A stretch of 44,122 bases of DNA from Pseudomonas sp. KK4 (GCF_001984065.1 NZ_LYVP01000043.1:1-44122), one strand, 5' to 3'; shown: positions 30,917 through 40,056, numbered from the stretch's first letter. Numbers and translations are program-made. Notes: generated by a model from the letters alone, not told the origin.

Positions 30917-32542
30917 ATGTCCTTGCGTCAACTGAACATCGCGCCCCGCGCCTTCCTCGGTTTTGCTTTCATTGCCTTGCTGGTCATCGTGCTGGGCGTG
31001 TTCGCGGTCAACCGCATGTCGATCATCCGCCAGTCCTCGATCGACATGGGCAGCACCCAACTGCCCAGCGTCCAGCAATTGGGCGTTGTCACCGAAAACA
31101 TTTTGCGCATGCGCATCCTGTCGTTCCGCATCCTGGTCAACCGCGAGCCCGCCAGTCTGCAAGAGGCGCAAACCCGTATCGGCGTGCTCACCGACAAGGC
31201 GCGCAAGGCCCAGGCCGCCTACGCCGAACTGCCAGCGGGGCCGGATGAAGCGGCGCTGTACAAGCAATTCAGCGCCACCCTGGACAGCTACATGCAGGCC
31301 CAGCGGGAAATGCTCGACCTGTCGCGGCAGAACAAGGTCGACGAGATGCGCACCCTGATCAACACCCGGATCAAGGACGGCACCGACCTGATGGGCGAGC
31401 AGCTCATTCGTCTGGTGCAGTACAACGCTGACGGCGCCAAAGCCGCCGGGGTGATCGCCGAAAGCAACTACAACACGGCCGTGAACGGAATCATTGCGGT
31501 GTCGGTGATCGCGGCCTTGGCGACCGTGCTGCTGGCCTGGTTGCTGACCCGCAGCATCGTCAGCCCATTGAGCCGCGCGGTGCAGGCTGCGCAAACCATC
31601 GCCGGCGGTGACCTGAGCAAAACCATCGAAGTCGATGGCAAGGACGAACCGGCACGCTTGCTCGGCGCCCTGGCCACCATGCAAACCAATCTGCGCCAGA
31701 CCATCGAGCAGATTTCCGGTTCCGCCACGCAATTGGGTGCCGCCGCTGAAGAACTCAGCGCCGTCACCGAAGAAGCGTCCCGTGGATTGCATCAGCAAAA
31801 CAACGAAATCGAACAGGCTGCCACGGCCGTCAACGAGATGACCGCCGCCGTGGAAGAAGTGGCGCGCAATGCCGTGTCGACTTCCGAAGCGTCGAACCAG
31901 TCGACCCAGGCCGCCCGCGAAGGTCGAGACCGCGTGGTGGAAACCGTCGACGCGATCCAGACCATGACCCACGACGTGCAGAACACCTCGCTGATGATCG
32001 AAGGCCTGGCGGCGCAGGGCAGGGACATCGGCAAGGTGTTGGACGTGATTCGGGCCATCGCCGAACAGACCAACCTGCTGGCGCTGAACGCCGCGATTGA
32101 AGCGGCTCGCGCCGGGGAAGCCGGGCGGGGGTTTGCGGTGGTGGCGGACGAGGTACGTGCCTTGGCCCATCGCACCGCGCAGTCGACCCAGGAAATCGAG
32201 AAGATGGTCGCCGGCATTCAGAACGGCACGGGTGAAGCCGTGTCGTCGATGCAGCAGAGCAACCAGCGCACCCAAAGCACCCTGGAAATGGCCCGTGCCG
32301 CGGGGGTCGCCCTGGAGCAGATCACCCAGTCGATCCACTTGATCAACGAACGTAACCTGGTGATCGCCAGTGCCTCGGAAGAGCAGGCCCAGGTGTCCCG
32401 CGAAGTGGACCGCAACCTGGTGAACATCCGCGACCTGGCGACCCAGTCCGCCGCCGGCGCCAACCAGACCAGCGCCGCCACCCACGAACTGTCGCGCCTG
32501 GCGGTGGACCTGAATGCGATGGTGGCGCGGTTTGTCATCTGA
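30917..32542 (+). CDS. Methyl-accepting chemotaxis protein
   Basis: 541 aa. Membrane segment 1 at about 12-32 and segment 2 at about 190-212 enclose a periplasmic sensor of about 155 residues, helical and rich in Gln/Arg, consistent with a four-helix bundle. HAMP follows (about 213-265, ending in a DEPARLLGALATM stretch), then a long coiled coil with the conserved tip EQTNLLALNAAIEAARAGEAG. No C-terminal methyltransferase-binding pentapeptide is present; the chain ends LNAMVARFVI, which is common in Pseudomonas receptors. Its ligand is unknown. The gene's ribosome-binding site is weak. It may serve the neighbouring sugar-acid locus, but that is inference from position only. Confidence 0.94.
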   Translation: MSLRQLNIAPRAFLGFAFIALLVIVLGVFAVNRMSIIRQSSIDMGSTQLPSVQQLGVVTENILRMRILSFRILVNREPASLQEAQTRIGVLTDKARKAQAAYAELPAGPDEAALYKQFSATLDSYMQAQREMLDLSRQNKVDEMRTLINTRIKDGTDLMGEQLIRLVQYNADGAKAAGVIAESNYNTAVNGIIAVSVIAALATVLLAWLLTRSIVSPLSRAVQAAQTIAGGDLSKTIEVDGKDEPARLLGALATMQTNLRQTIEQISGSATQLGAAAEELSAVTEEASRGLHQQNNEIEQAATAVNEMTAAVEEVARNAVSTSEASNQSTQAAREGRDRVVETVDAIQTMTHDVQNTSLMIEGLAAQGRDIGKVLDVIRAIAEQTNLLALNAAIEAARAGEAGRGFAVVADEVRALAHRTAQSTQEIEKMVAGIQNGTGEAVSSMQQSNQRTQSTLEMARAAGVALEQITQSIHLINERNLVIASASEEQAQVSREVDRNLVNIRDLATQSAAGANQTSAATHELSRLAVDLNAMVARFVI

Positions 32543-32559
32543 CCGAAGCACCGCGTTTT

Positions 32560-32603
32560 TATGCATGGCGCAGGGATCTGTACAAAAAACCTCGCCGTGC
32601 ATA
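32560..32603 (+). terminator. Stem-loop after the chemoreceptor gene
   Basis: TATGCATGGCG (32560-32570) pairs with CGCCGTGCATA (32593-32603), one wobble in 11 bp, with a 22-nt loop. It lies 17 bp after the chemoreceptor stop. There is no T-run after it, so it may be a Rho-dependent or RNA-stabilising structure. Confidence 0.4.
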
Positions 32604-32622
32604 CCCCTGTATAAGCACACAC

Positions 32623-32638
32623 CTGTCAACTCTGACAG
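32623..32638. promoter_or_regulatory. 16-bp palindrome upstream of the modular protein gene
   Basis: CTGTCA-ACTC-TGACAG, about 147 bp before the start of the 665-aa gene. It is the first of three short dyads found upstream of the three adhesion-region genes on this strand. Confidence 0.35.
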
Positions 32639-32785
32639 TATCGCGACAAAAGAAAACCGCGCTTAATTTGCCCCAGGCTTCACTGGACCGGCAGAACGAC
32701 AGGGCGTCTCTTGCAGTGCCACCCCAGTTTGATCGTGCTGCCTGGCAGTCATGGCTGAATACCCCCCGTCACTGGAGAATTCGCA

Positions 32786-34783
32786 ATGGCAGTCTCGCAA
32801 AAGCAACTCAAGGCACAGCAAATTCGTGATGACTACATCAAATACCGTGCCCAACGCGCACAGGCACAACCCCGGCAGGTACTGGCAGACCTCAAGCCAC
32901 CGGATCTGTCGGCGGCCATGGCTGACGCCACCGATGGCACCCTCATTGGGCCGCTGCTCGCCAATGGTTTGTCGGTAGGAATCGAGTGGTGGGATAACCT
33001 GCCGGACTTTCCTGGTGATGACGAAGTCGTGAGTTTGCATCTGGCAAAAGGGCATGACCCGATTGACGCCAATCTGTTCTATACAAAGGTGGACGAAGAA
33101 ACCTATACGGTGCCCGACTACCCGGACAAACCTCGGGATCTCAAAATACCTGCTGAAAATCTGGCGGCGGATGGCAAGTACACGCTCAAGTATTCATTGA
33201 GGGACTATAAACATGATGAGTTCTGGTCAGCACCGTTCCCGATCATCTGCGATCAAACCCCACCCAGAGGGGTGACGGAGCTGGAACCGGCGCCCATGAC
33301 GTTTCCGGCCATCATCATCACCGATGCCGAAGTGAACAACGTGGTTGGGACCATCCCCCGTTACCTGCTCTGGAGCGAAGGCGATTCGGTGATCTACGGT
33401 TGGGAGCGCGACCTTCCAGCGAATCCGGAAGACTTGCCTTATGAAGGCCCCGTGCCCTTATCCAACAGTCCACAAACAGTCACGTTCGACCCCAACCACA
33501 TCAAGCGCATCGGTGACGGCCACTGTTTCATTGCCTATGCGATATACGACAAAGCCCGCAACCGAAGCCGTTTCGCCGGTTGGACCCGAGTGCACGTCGC
33601 CTTGGGCCCACTGCCCACCAACCTTCATTTGCCCAAGGTCGATTTGGCTGACGATGGCATCGACATCGAAGACGCCATCGCCGGCATCTGGGTCGATATT
33701 CCCCTGTACGACAACTGGAAGCCCAGGGACCAGATCGCGATCATGTGGGGCGCCACCGAGCTGGACATCTTTGATGTAGGCCCAACCCCCAACCCCGAAC
33801 TGAGTCTGCGGGTTCCTTCCGATACGCTGAGGGCTGAATACGGCAGCGCCACCGGGAATAAACCCACCGAAGTCAGTTACCGGGTACTGCGCGGCGGTGC
33901 GCCTTTCGGGGGCAAGCAAGCCATCACGGTCGACGTCAACTTCTCCTTCATCGGCCCACCTCGGCCCTTACCGGACATCACCTGGCCCGACCCGGTCAAC
34001 AGAGACCTGGAGGAGGGCAACGTAAGGAGTCACTCAGGGAAGTTGAATGTGCTGGAAGCCGCGGACGAGACCTTCGATGCCGATTTCATCTTTCACATCT
34101 ACGACCCGGTCAAGGATGGTGAAACCATCAAGTTTTACTGGAGCGGCATCTACATGCCGGAGGCGGACATCACCATCGACGGCGAAGTCGCGGGTGAGGA
34201 AGTCACCGTGACGGTTTTATGGAAGTACATCGAACAGGCCGGCAATAGCGACGTACTGACGATGCACTACCGAATCGGCGGCCCTGACACGCCGAACGAA
34301 CAACAATCCCCGCCCAGGGACGTCATCGCCAATGCCGTCGTCCTGCGCCCCGACGCCGCTACGTTCAGGGATGTAAACGGCGCCGGCTGGCTCACCTGCA
34401 AATCGCTGGATGGGCCGGACAATGCCATTGTGGTGTTGGTGCCGGACCTGAGCGAGTGGCTGGCGGCAGGCGATACCGTCGACATGAAATGGTGGGCGCT
34501 GCCGGGGCGCACCGGTGAGCCGGCACCGATCACGGACACCCCCCTCGATGAGACGATAACGCTGACCGATGCCGCCGGCGCCTATCCGGTCACTGGCTTC
34601 GAATGGCGAGTTCAACCCTACGATAAACACGTCCTGCCTACCTACGTGGACGAAAACGACAAGGACGGCAGGGGCCGAGTTACCTACGGCTTCAAGTTCA
34701 AGGGCGTGGATGTGACTTCCAAAACCCTGCAAGCCAACGTCGGCATGCACGAGTCCACCACCCCGGGGTCTTGCCCCATTTAG
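32786..34783 (+). CDS. Multi-module protein with Ig-like repeats, function unknown
   Basis: 665 aa, with GGAG before the ATG. It has no signal peptide: the start MAVSQKQLKAQQIRDDYIKYRAQ is charged. The chain consists of about five modules of 105-135 residues. Each contains a segment of the type hydrophobic-P-x-Y-x-x-W-x-x-GD-x-hydrophobic-x-hydrophobic-x-W, for example near residues 187-207 (IPRYLLWSEGDSVIYGW), 303-321 and 565-600 (VPDLSEWLAAGDTVDMKWW). Many Thr, Val, Asp and Pro and the strand alternation suggest beta-sandwich domains. The shorter gene at 37337-38779 is clearly related (SGDFIRNLGDGQ versus DPNHIKRIGDGH). Both flank an autotransporter. Function unknown, and export route, if any, not evident. 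Confidence 0.8.
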   Translation: MAVSQKQLKAQQIRDDYIKYRAQRAQAQPRQVLADLKPPDLSAAMADATDGTLIGPLLANGLSVGIEWWDNLPDFPGDDEVVSLHLAKGHDPIDANLFYTKVDEETYTVPDYPDKPRDLKIPAENLAADGKYTLKYSLRDYKHDEFWSAPFPIICDQTPPRGVTELEPAPMTFPAIIITDAEVNNVVGTIPRYLLWSEGDSVIYGWERDLPANPEDLPYEGPVPLSNSPQTVTFDPNHIKRIGDGHCFIAYAIYDKARNRSRFAGWTRVHVALGPLPTNLHLPKVDLADDGIDIEDAIAGIWVDIPLYDNWKPRDQIAIMWGATELDIFDVGPTPNPELSLRVPSDTLRAEYGSATGNKPTEVSYRVLRGGAPFGGKQAITVDVNFSFIGPPRPLPDITWPDPVNRDLEEGNVRSHSGKLNVLEAADETFDADFIFHIYDPVKDGETIKFYWSGIYMPEADITIDGEVAGEEVTVTVLWKYIEQAGNSDVLTMHYRIGGPDTPNEQQSPPRDVIANAVVLRPDAATFRDVNGAGWLTCKSLDGPDNAIVVLVPDLSEWLAAGDTVDMKWWALPGRTGEPAPITDTPLDETITLTDAAGAYPVTGFEWRVQPYDKHVLPTYVDENDKDGRGRVTYGFKFKGVDVTSKTLQANVGMHESTTPGSCPI

Positions 34784-34813
34784 CCCGCGCAAATCGGTAG
34801 AAAAAGAGCAAAA

Positions 34814-34840
34814 CGGAGCCCGGTGAGATCCCGGGCTCCG
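34814..34840 (+). terminator. Stem-loop after the 665-aa gene
   Basis: CGGAGCCCGG pairs perfectly with CCGGGCTCCG across a 7-nt loop, 30 bp after the stop codon. No T-run follows on this strand, although a T-rich stretch follows on the other. A transcript end is likely but not certain. Confidence 0.5.
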
Positions 34841-34870
34841 CAGGGGGAGGAAATTTGTCTGAAGACTCGC

Positions 34871-34883
34871 AGGATTAGTCCTA
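34871..34883. promoter_or_regulatory. Short dyad upstream of the autotransporter gene
   Basis: AGGATTAGTCCTA, an imperfect palindrome 115 bp before the autotransporter start, followed by CATATTTTCGGAA. The layout is of the kind bound by LuxR/NarL-type response regulators. It shares the AG-A--T-CTA pattern with the dyad at 37258-37273. Confidence 0.35.
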
Positions 34884-34998
34884 CATATTTTCGGAACGGC
34901 TGCCGATAGTCTCGCCCCCTTTGCAGGTTCATACAGGCTCTTCAGAAGGTTCTGACAGGGCGTAAGCGCTATGTACCGATCATCCGAAGGTGGACTCA

Positions 34999-37212
34999 AT
35001 GCCAGCAACCTATTCGTTCAAGCTCACTCCATTGGCACTCGTGCTTAAAACTGTCGCGATTGCGCCCGTACTACTCTTCACTCAACACGCCCTGGGCGTG
35101 GCGTTGATCGGTGGCGAGACCACGCTGCCGCCGACGATCCCCCTCAACACCTACGAACTCAGCGCCGGTGCGATCCTAAACGCCACCGGGGTCGGCACTT
35201 TGCAGATCAGCGCGTTGGGTGGCTCGACGGTCAACCTCAATGGTGCCACCACCAATGCCACCGGACAGGCCAACGCGGTGTCGCTGACCGCCAGCACGGC
35301 CAACATCAGCAACGGCAGCACCATCAACAGCGCCACCACTGGTTTGAGCCTGAACCGCGACACCGCCACCAACACCGGCTCGACGGCGCTGGTCACCGAC
35401 AGTCAGATCAACGGCGCGTTGCGCGGTGCCGCGGTCAGTGCCGGCAGTACCCTGACACTGGTGGGCAGTGAACTGAACGGCACCAATGCCACCGGCGTCG
35501 GCGCGTCGATCTTTGGCGGCAACCTCACTGCGACCGGCAGCACCATCACCGGTGGCTTGAATGGCGTGCAATTGCGCCCGACCGATCCATTGGCGCCCAC
35601 CAACAGCCTTGTCCTGGACAGCACCCGCGTCGAAGGCCTCAGCGGTGCGGCGATCGCACTCAACGGTGCGGCGCAGACCAACACTGAACAAAGCCACATC
35701 GTGGTGAGAAACGGTTCGACCCTGGTGGGCGGCAACGGTGCGATTCTGGAAGTCAGCAGCGGTGCCAACGCAGACCTGCAGGTCGACAACAGCACGCTGG
35801 TGGGGGATGTGGTCGTGGACGGCGCCAGCTCGGCGAGCGTGGCTCTGAACAACAGTGCGTCGCTGACCGGGCGCCTGGTCAACGTCAATTCCCTCGCGCT
35901 CGACAACAACGCGAAGTGGGTGATGACCGAGTCCGGTTCCGTCGCCAACCTGGCGATGAACAACGGCGGCGCGATCCAGTTCGGCAACCCGACCGAGTTC
36001 TACAAGTTGTCGGTGGGCAACCTGACTGGCACCGGCGGCCTGTTGATCATGGACGCCAATTTCGCGACCGGCCAGGTCGATACCCTGGAGGTCACCGGCA
36101 CTGCCACGGGCGATCACAAGGTGCTCATGGGCAGCAGCGGCGAGGAGCCTTCTGTGGCGAACGTGGTCCCGGTGATTCACATCGCCAGTGGTGACGCGAC
36201 CTTCTCGATGGACAGGCCGGTGGACCTGGGTACCTTTTCCTACGACCTGGTCAAGCAGGGCAACAACGACTGGGTGCTCAACACTGCGTTGAAAACCATC
36301 AGCCCGGGCACGCAATCGGTGCTGGCCCTGTTCAACACCGCACCAACCGTCTGGTACGGCGAACTCAGCACCCTGCGTACGCGCATGGGCGAAGTGCGTC
36401 GCGATGAAGGCAAGTCCGGTGGCTGGGCACGGGCCTATGGCAACAAATTCGATGTCAGCGCCAGTTCCGGCGTGGGCTACGAGCAGACTCAACAGGGTAT
36501 TTCCTTCGGCGCCGATGCGCCGTTGCCCATCGGTGGTGGCCAATGGCTGATCGGGTTGCTGGGCGGTTACAGCCAGTCCGATCTGAACCTGAGCCGTGGC
36601 ACCAGCGGCACGGTCGACAGCTACTACCTGGGTGCCTATACCACCTGGCTGGACCCGCAGAGCGGCTACTACTTCGACGGCGTGCTCAAGTTCAACCGCT
36701 TCCAGAATGAGTCCGATGTACAGCTCAGCGACGGCAAGAAAACCAAGGGCAACTACGACAACAATGGCGTAGGTGCCTCCCTGGAATTCGGTCGCCACAT
36801 CGCCCTGCAGGACGGCTACTTCGTCGAGCCCTACACCCAGTTGGCGGGCGTCGTCATTCAGGGCAAGGACTACGATCTGGACAACGGCCTGTCCGCCGAG
36901 GGCGACAGAACCCGTTCGTTGTTGGGCAAAGTGGGCGCTACCGTTGGCCGCAACATCGACCTGGGCGACGGCAAGGTCGTGCAGCCTTACCTCCGTGCCG
37001 CCTACGCCCATGAATTCGCCAAGAACAACGAAGTCGAGGTCAACGACAACGTGTTCAACAACGATCTGTCGGGGTCCCGTGGCGAGTTGGGCGCCGGTGT
37101 GTCGATGTCGTTGACCGACAAGGTGTCGATGCACGCCGATGTCGACTACAGCAATGGCGAGCACATCGAACAGCCTTGGGGCGTGAACTTCGGTTTGCGT
37201 TACCTGTTCTAG
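34999..37212 (+). CDS. Autotransporter adhesin-like protein (type Va secretion)
   Basis: 737 aa from the ATG at 34999 (MPATYSFKLTPLALVLK), preceded by AAGGTGG. The N-terminus is a long signal peptide ending near HALGVA. Residues about 38-455 form a Thr/Asn/Ser/Gly-rich passenger with beta-helix repeats (NATGVGTLQISALGGSTVNLNGAT and similar), without a protease triad. A pertactin-like junction leads to the C-terminal beta-barrel from about 470 (GGWARAYGNKF) to the end. The last residues (NFGLRYLF) form the usual terminal strand with closing Phe for BAM recognition. The passenger is short for an adhesin. It most likely acts in surface attachment. Between it and the next gene lies a GC-rich hairpin. 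Confidence 0.92.
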   Translation: MPATYSFKLTPLALVLKTVAIAPVLLFTQHALGVALIGGETTLPPTIPLNTYELSAGAILNATGVGTLQISALGGSTVNLNGATTNATGQANAVSLTASTANISNGSTINSATTGLSLNRDTATNTGSTALVTDSQINGALRGAAVSAGSTLTLVGSELNGTNATGVGASIFGGNLTATGSTITGGLNGVQLRPTDPLAPTNSLVLDSTRVEGLSGAAIALNGAAQTNTEQSHIVVRNGSTLVGGNGAILEVSSGANADLQVDNSTLVGDVVVDGASSASVALNNSASLTGRLVNVNSLALDNNAKWVMTESGSVANLAMNNGGAIQFGNPTEFYKLSVGNLTGTGGLLIMDANFATGQVDTLEVTGTATGDHKVLMGSSGEEPSVANVVPVIHIASGDATFSMDRPVDLGTFSYDLVKQGNNDWVLNTALKTISPGTQSVLALFNTAPTVWYGELSTLRTRMGEVRRDEGKSGGWARAYGNKFDVSASSGVGYEQTQQGISFGADAPLPIGGGQWLIGLLGGYSQSDLNLSRGTSGTVDSYYLGAYTTWLDPQSGYYFDGVLKFNRFQNESDVQLSDGKKTKGNYDNNGVGASLEFGRHIALQDGYFVEPYTQLAGVVIQGKDYDLDNGLSAEGDRTRSLLGKVGATVGRNIDLGDGKVVQPYLRAAYAHEFAKNNEVEVNDNVFNNDLSGSRGELGAGVSMSLTDKVSMHADVDYSNGEHIEQPWGVNFGLRYLF

Positions 37213-37228
37213 TCCAGGCCAAAAAGTT

Positions 37229-37254
37229 CGCCCCGCCGCGTGCGCTGCGGGGCG
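37229..37254 (+). terminator. Stem-loop after the autotransporter gene
   Basis: CGCCCCGC pairs with GCGGGGCG across a 10-nt loop, 16 bp after the stop codon. There is no T-run, so termination is probable but unproven. Confidence 0.5.
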
Positions 37255-37257
37255 CAC

Positions 37258-37273
37258 CTAGCAGTTCTGCTAG
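37258..37273. promoter_or_regulatory. Perfect 16-bp palindrome upstream of the 480-aa gene
   Basis: CTAGCAG-TT-CTGCTAG, 63 bp before the start at 37337. It is the third in the series of dyads at 32623, 34871 and 37258. Confidence 0.4.
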
Positions 37274-37336
37274 TACCCCGATTTACCGAAAACGTATCTA
37301 CTGTTCGTGACTGCTTTATTTAGCGGAGAACAGCTC

Positions 37337-38779
37337 ATGCTTGGTAGCAATCAGGAAAGTCTCGCACCGCTGGAAGACCCCAAACCGGTTGGCGTGCTGG
37401 ACGATATTGAAGGCGGCGAGCCGCATCTGCTGCCACGCAGCGCTCAGAACCAGGACTTGAGGGTCGAGTTCCCGCAATGGCATAACTCTGAACCCTCGGA
37501 CCAGGACCCGGAATATGCCGAGCTTTTCTGGGACGGTGACAGTGTCGAGCGCAAAAAATACACGACCCATCCGATTGCCCCTTCCGACTTGTTCATTGAT
37601 GTCCCGGTGCGCTACCTGAGCGAAGGTCAGCACGAACTTCTGTACGAGGTGACCAGTTACACCGGGGATGAATATGCGTCCCTGCCTTATACCCTCACCA
37701 TCGATGTGACCCCGCCGGTTCTGGCGACTGACAACAAGTTGATTTTCCCTGCGCCCGTGTTGCCGCCCAATGCGTTGACTGCCGATTACCTGGCCGAACC
37801 GCAGAACGGCGACCGGGTGCTTGCCAGGGTTCCTGCCTACAGAACCCCGGCACCGGGTGATGTGGTGATCGCCACCTGGAAAAATCCAAACGATGGCACC
37901 TGGGGCGAACTGCGCAGCGATCCGCTGACACACCTCAATTACACCGACCCGATCACGCTGACGTTTAGCGGTGATTTCATTCGCAACCTGGGGGATGGCC
38001 AGCGTGAGGTGAGCTATCGGGTCGAGGACCGCGCATCCAACCCGACGCTTGAGTCCGATGCCGTGGCGTTGTTGGTGGCAGCCATCCGGCCACCCCGTTA
38101 TGCGCCCAACCCCTGGGTCATGGAGATCGAGGATGAGCCGTCGGACTGGGGTGAGCTCAATCCGGAGAGAACCCTGCAAGGGGCAACCGTACGCATTCCG
38201 GCGGACGCGGTTTATTTCAAGGACGATCAGGTCGAGATCTGGTTCGGTGAGCCAGGCAGCCCCGGTGCCGTGTCAGTGCCTGTCGACCCGGATGCCCGGG
38301 ATGTGAAGATCGACAAGGAAATCATTGCGGGATTTCTCGACAGTACGTTACCGGTGTCCTACCTGATTCACCTGCCGGACGGCTCGACGATGCCCTCGAT
38401 GCGCTTGACCCTGAAGGTGCGCGCCTTCCCCCCGGGCAAATTGCCCACCCCTCAACTCGCAGCCCCCCACAGCGACCCGGTGTACAAAAGCCAGATCACC
38501 GCAGCGGGCTTGCCGGTGATCCAGCCCAAGTGGCCTTACATCAGCACGCGTTGCCTGATCACCCTCACAGTGACCGGGGGCGGTAAAAGCGAGACCCTGC
38601 TGGAGCCGCGCAAGGTACTGCCGGACGAAGTCACCGGCGGTGTCGCGGCAAGGATCACCCAAGGGTTCATGCTTGGGCTGGACAGTGACCTGCGGTTCAC
38701 GGTGAAGACAACCGTCAGCTTCGACGATGGCGGCCGCTGGTTCGACTTCATCGAGCTGAGGCCGATGCTCAGGGATTGA
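37337..38779 (+). CDS. Second multi-module Ig-like protein, related to the 665-aa protein
   Basis: 480 aa from the ATG at 37337 (MLGSNQESLAPLEDPKPV), with GGAG nine bases upstream. The start at 37307 is rejected because it precedes that ribosome-binding site. Again there is no signal peptide. Modules like those of the 665-aa protein recur: YAELFWDGDSVERKKY near 55, VLARVPAYRTPAPGDVVIATW near 160 and ATVRIPADAVYFKDDQVEIWF near 285, each with a GD/DD-V-x-I core. A short TPP linker (DVTPPVLATDN) follows module 1, as in the 665-aa protein (DQTPPRGVTE). Function unknown; genes of this type around an autotransporter suggest a shared surface or effector role, which is inference. Confidence 0.8.
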   Translation: MLGSNQESLAPLEDPKPVGVLDDIEGGEPHLLPRSAQNQDLRVEFPQWHNSEPSDQDPEYAELFWDGDSVERKKYTTHPIAPSDLFIDVPVRYLSEGQHELLYEVTSYTGDEYASLPYTLTIDVTPPVLATDNKLIFPAPVLPPNALTADYLAEPQNGDRVLARVPAYRTPAPGDVVIATWKNPNDGTWGELRSDPLTHLNYTDPITLTFSGDFIRNLGDGQREVSYRVEDRASNPTLESDAVALLVAAIRPPRYAPNPWVMEIEDEPSDWGELNPERTLQGATVRIPADAVYFKDDQVEIWFGEPGSPGAVSVPVDPDARDVKIDKEIIAGFLDSTLPVSYLIHLPDGSTMPSMRLTLKVRAFPPGKLPTPQLAAPHSDPVYKSQITAAGLPVIQPKWPYISTRCLITLTVTGGGKSETLLEPRKVLPDEVTGGVAARITQGFMLGLDSDLRFTVKTTVSFDDGGRWFDFIELRPMLRD

Positions 38780-38783
38780 CATC

Positions 38784-38884
38784 TGTAGGAGCGAGCTTGC
38801 TCGCGATGGCGTCCCGGACTGCGCAAGGCGGTCAGGCAGCCGGTGTCATCGTTGACCACTCTCGCGAGCAAGCTCGCGCCTACA
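38784..38884. repeat. REPIN (TGTAGGAGCGAGCTTGCTCGCGA type)
   Basis: TGTAGGAGCGAGCTTGCTCG plus CGATGG on the left and CTCGCGAGCAAGCTCGCGCC plus TACA on the right. It fills the convergent gap between the 480-aa gene and the fimbrial adhesin gene. Confidence 0.9.
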
Positions 38885-38903
38885 GTTGTCTGTGTTTTCA
38901 GCG

Positions 38904-39995
38904 TCACTGGTAGGTGAGGGTGAAGCTCAGTGAACCTTCGGCCTTGCCGGCGCGGATGTCGGTGCTGTTCTTGATCTGGTAGAAACGCGCCTTGAAATCC
39001 AGCACCTTGTCCTGGCCATCCTTGATCACGCCAAAGTCCACATCATTGCCCAGGGGCACGGGGGTCACGCCGTCCTTGTGCAGCACTTGGATGCCCATTC
39101 CGGCGGCCGTCGAGGCCGGGCTGAGGTTGAACACGCCGAGGCTGCCGTCACCTTCGGGCAACGAGCCATTGGCACCGTCGAGGCGGATGTGGGCGCTGGC
39201 TTCGTTGCCGCTGGACGGATCCGACTGGCAACTGGTCAAAGTGATGGTGAAGTCGGTCGGCGCGGTGGTGAAGCCTGGATGGATGAAGTCCTTGGCGTCC
39301 CAATCGCCCAGCGGCACCGGGTCGACACTCACCGGATTGGCGCCCACCGCACATTGCGATTGCACCACCGTGCCGTTCAAACCGTAGCGAAAACCCTTGC
39401 CGATACCGGTGAAGTGGCCGTCGAAAATCTGCCGGCTCAACAGGTGCGGCCCCGGGGGAATGTTGCCGGTTTTCACCAGGGTCACTTTGCTGCGCAGGCG
39501 CGACAGCTTGAAAGGCGACAGCAGGGTGCGGGTGATTTCCGCTTCAAAGGGCACGATCGGCTTGCCGCCAATGGGCACGAATTCATTGTCGAAATTCCCC
39601 TCGAAAGGCACTTCCAGGGTGACCCGCGCACCCACGCCGGGAATGTTGGTCATGAAAATCTTGCCGCTGACGTCCTCGCCGCCGATGGGCTCGTGATACC
39701 TGCGGTCCATGGGCGCGACCGGCAGGGCGCTGAAGTTCAGCGTGACGCTGCCATCGTTACTGCAGGTGATGCCCAGGTTGCCGGGATTACCGGTCTGCAC
39801 CCAATTGATGTCCGGGCCGATGACGCTGCCGATCTTTGCGTCACGCGGCACATATACCGTACCGACGTTCGCCTGAAAGTCCAGCGGCCCCGGCGCGCTG
39901 TCCCAGACACAGGTGTTGGCCACGGCCGGCAACGCCAGCTGCCATCCCGCCACGATACCCGCCAGGCCGATGCCCCGGCGCAGTGATAATTTCAT
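38904..39995 (-). CDS. Chaperone-usher fimbrial tip adhesin
   Basis: 363 aa with a signal peptide (MKLSLRRGIGLAGIVAGWQLALPAVA). It is about twice the length of a pilin. The N-terminal half (about 27-200) is the receptor-binding domain, with Cys in NTCVWD and GITCSND. The C-terminal half (about 205-363) is a pilin domain with its own Cys pair (QSQCAVG and TLTSCQSD), ending in the usual penultimate Tyr (FTLTYQ) used for donor-strand exchange. It is the last gene of the fimbrial operon and would cap the fibre. The ligand is unknown. Confidence 0.88.
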   Translation of the reverse strand: MKLSLRRGIGLAGIVAGWQLALPAVANTCVWDSAPGPLDFQANVGTVYVPRDAKIGSVIGPDINWVQTGNPGNLGITCSNDGSVTLNFSALPVAPMDRRYHEPIGGEDVSGKIFMTNIPGVGARVTLEVPFEGNFDNEFVPIGGKPIVPFEAEITRTLLSPFKLSRLRSKVTLVKTGNIPPGPHLLSRQIFDGHFTGIGKGFRYGLNGTVVQSQCAVGANPVSVDPVPLGDWDAKDFIHPGFTTAPTDFTITLTSCQSDPSSGNEASAHIRLDGANGSLPEGDGSLGVFNLSPASTAAGMGIQVLHKDGVTPVPLGNDVDFGVIKDGQDKVLDFKARFYQIKNSTDIRAGKAEGSLSFTLTYQ

Positions 39996-40017
39996 GAACC
40001 TTTTCCTTCGATAAGCG

Positions 40018-40040
40018 AGGCGCCGCAGCGGGCGGCGCCT
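40018..40040 (-). other. Stem-loop between usher and adhesin genes
   Basis: AGGCGCCGC pairs with GCGGCGCCT around a 5-nt loop, 22 bp upstream of the adhesin start and 17 bp after the usher stop. There is no T-run. It could reduce readthrough or translation so that little tip adhesin is made. Confidence 0.5.
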
Positions 40041-40056
40041 TCTGAATGAGTGCGTT

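Noticed and set aside
30917..32542. Chemoreceptor truncated at its C-terminus
   Set aside because: Lack of the pentapeptide tail is common in Pseudomonas receptors; the signalling domain is complete and the stop is natural.
30899..32629. A 576-aa minus-strand open frame
   Set aside because: Antisense of the chemoreceptor gene, which has complete domain structure.
35176..37257. A 693-aa minus-strand open frame
   Set aside because: Antisense of the autotransporter; the composition is a codon-bias artefact.
8405..38884. The repeated 20-30 bp arms as a CRISPR array
   Set aside because: They are dispersed inverted pairs (REPINs) between genes, not evenly spaced direct repeats with spacers, and no cas genes are present.
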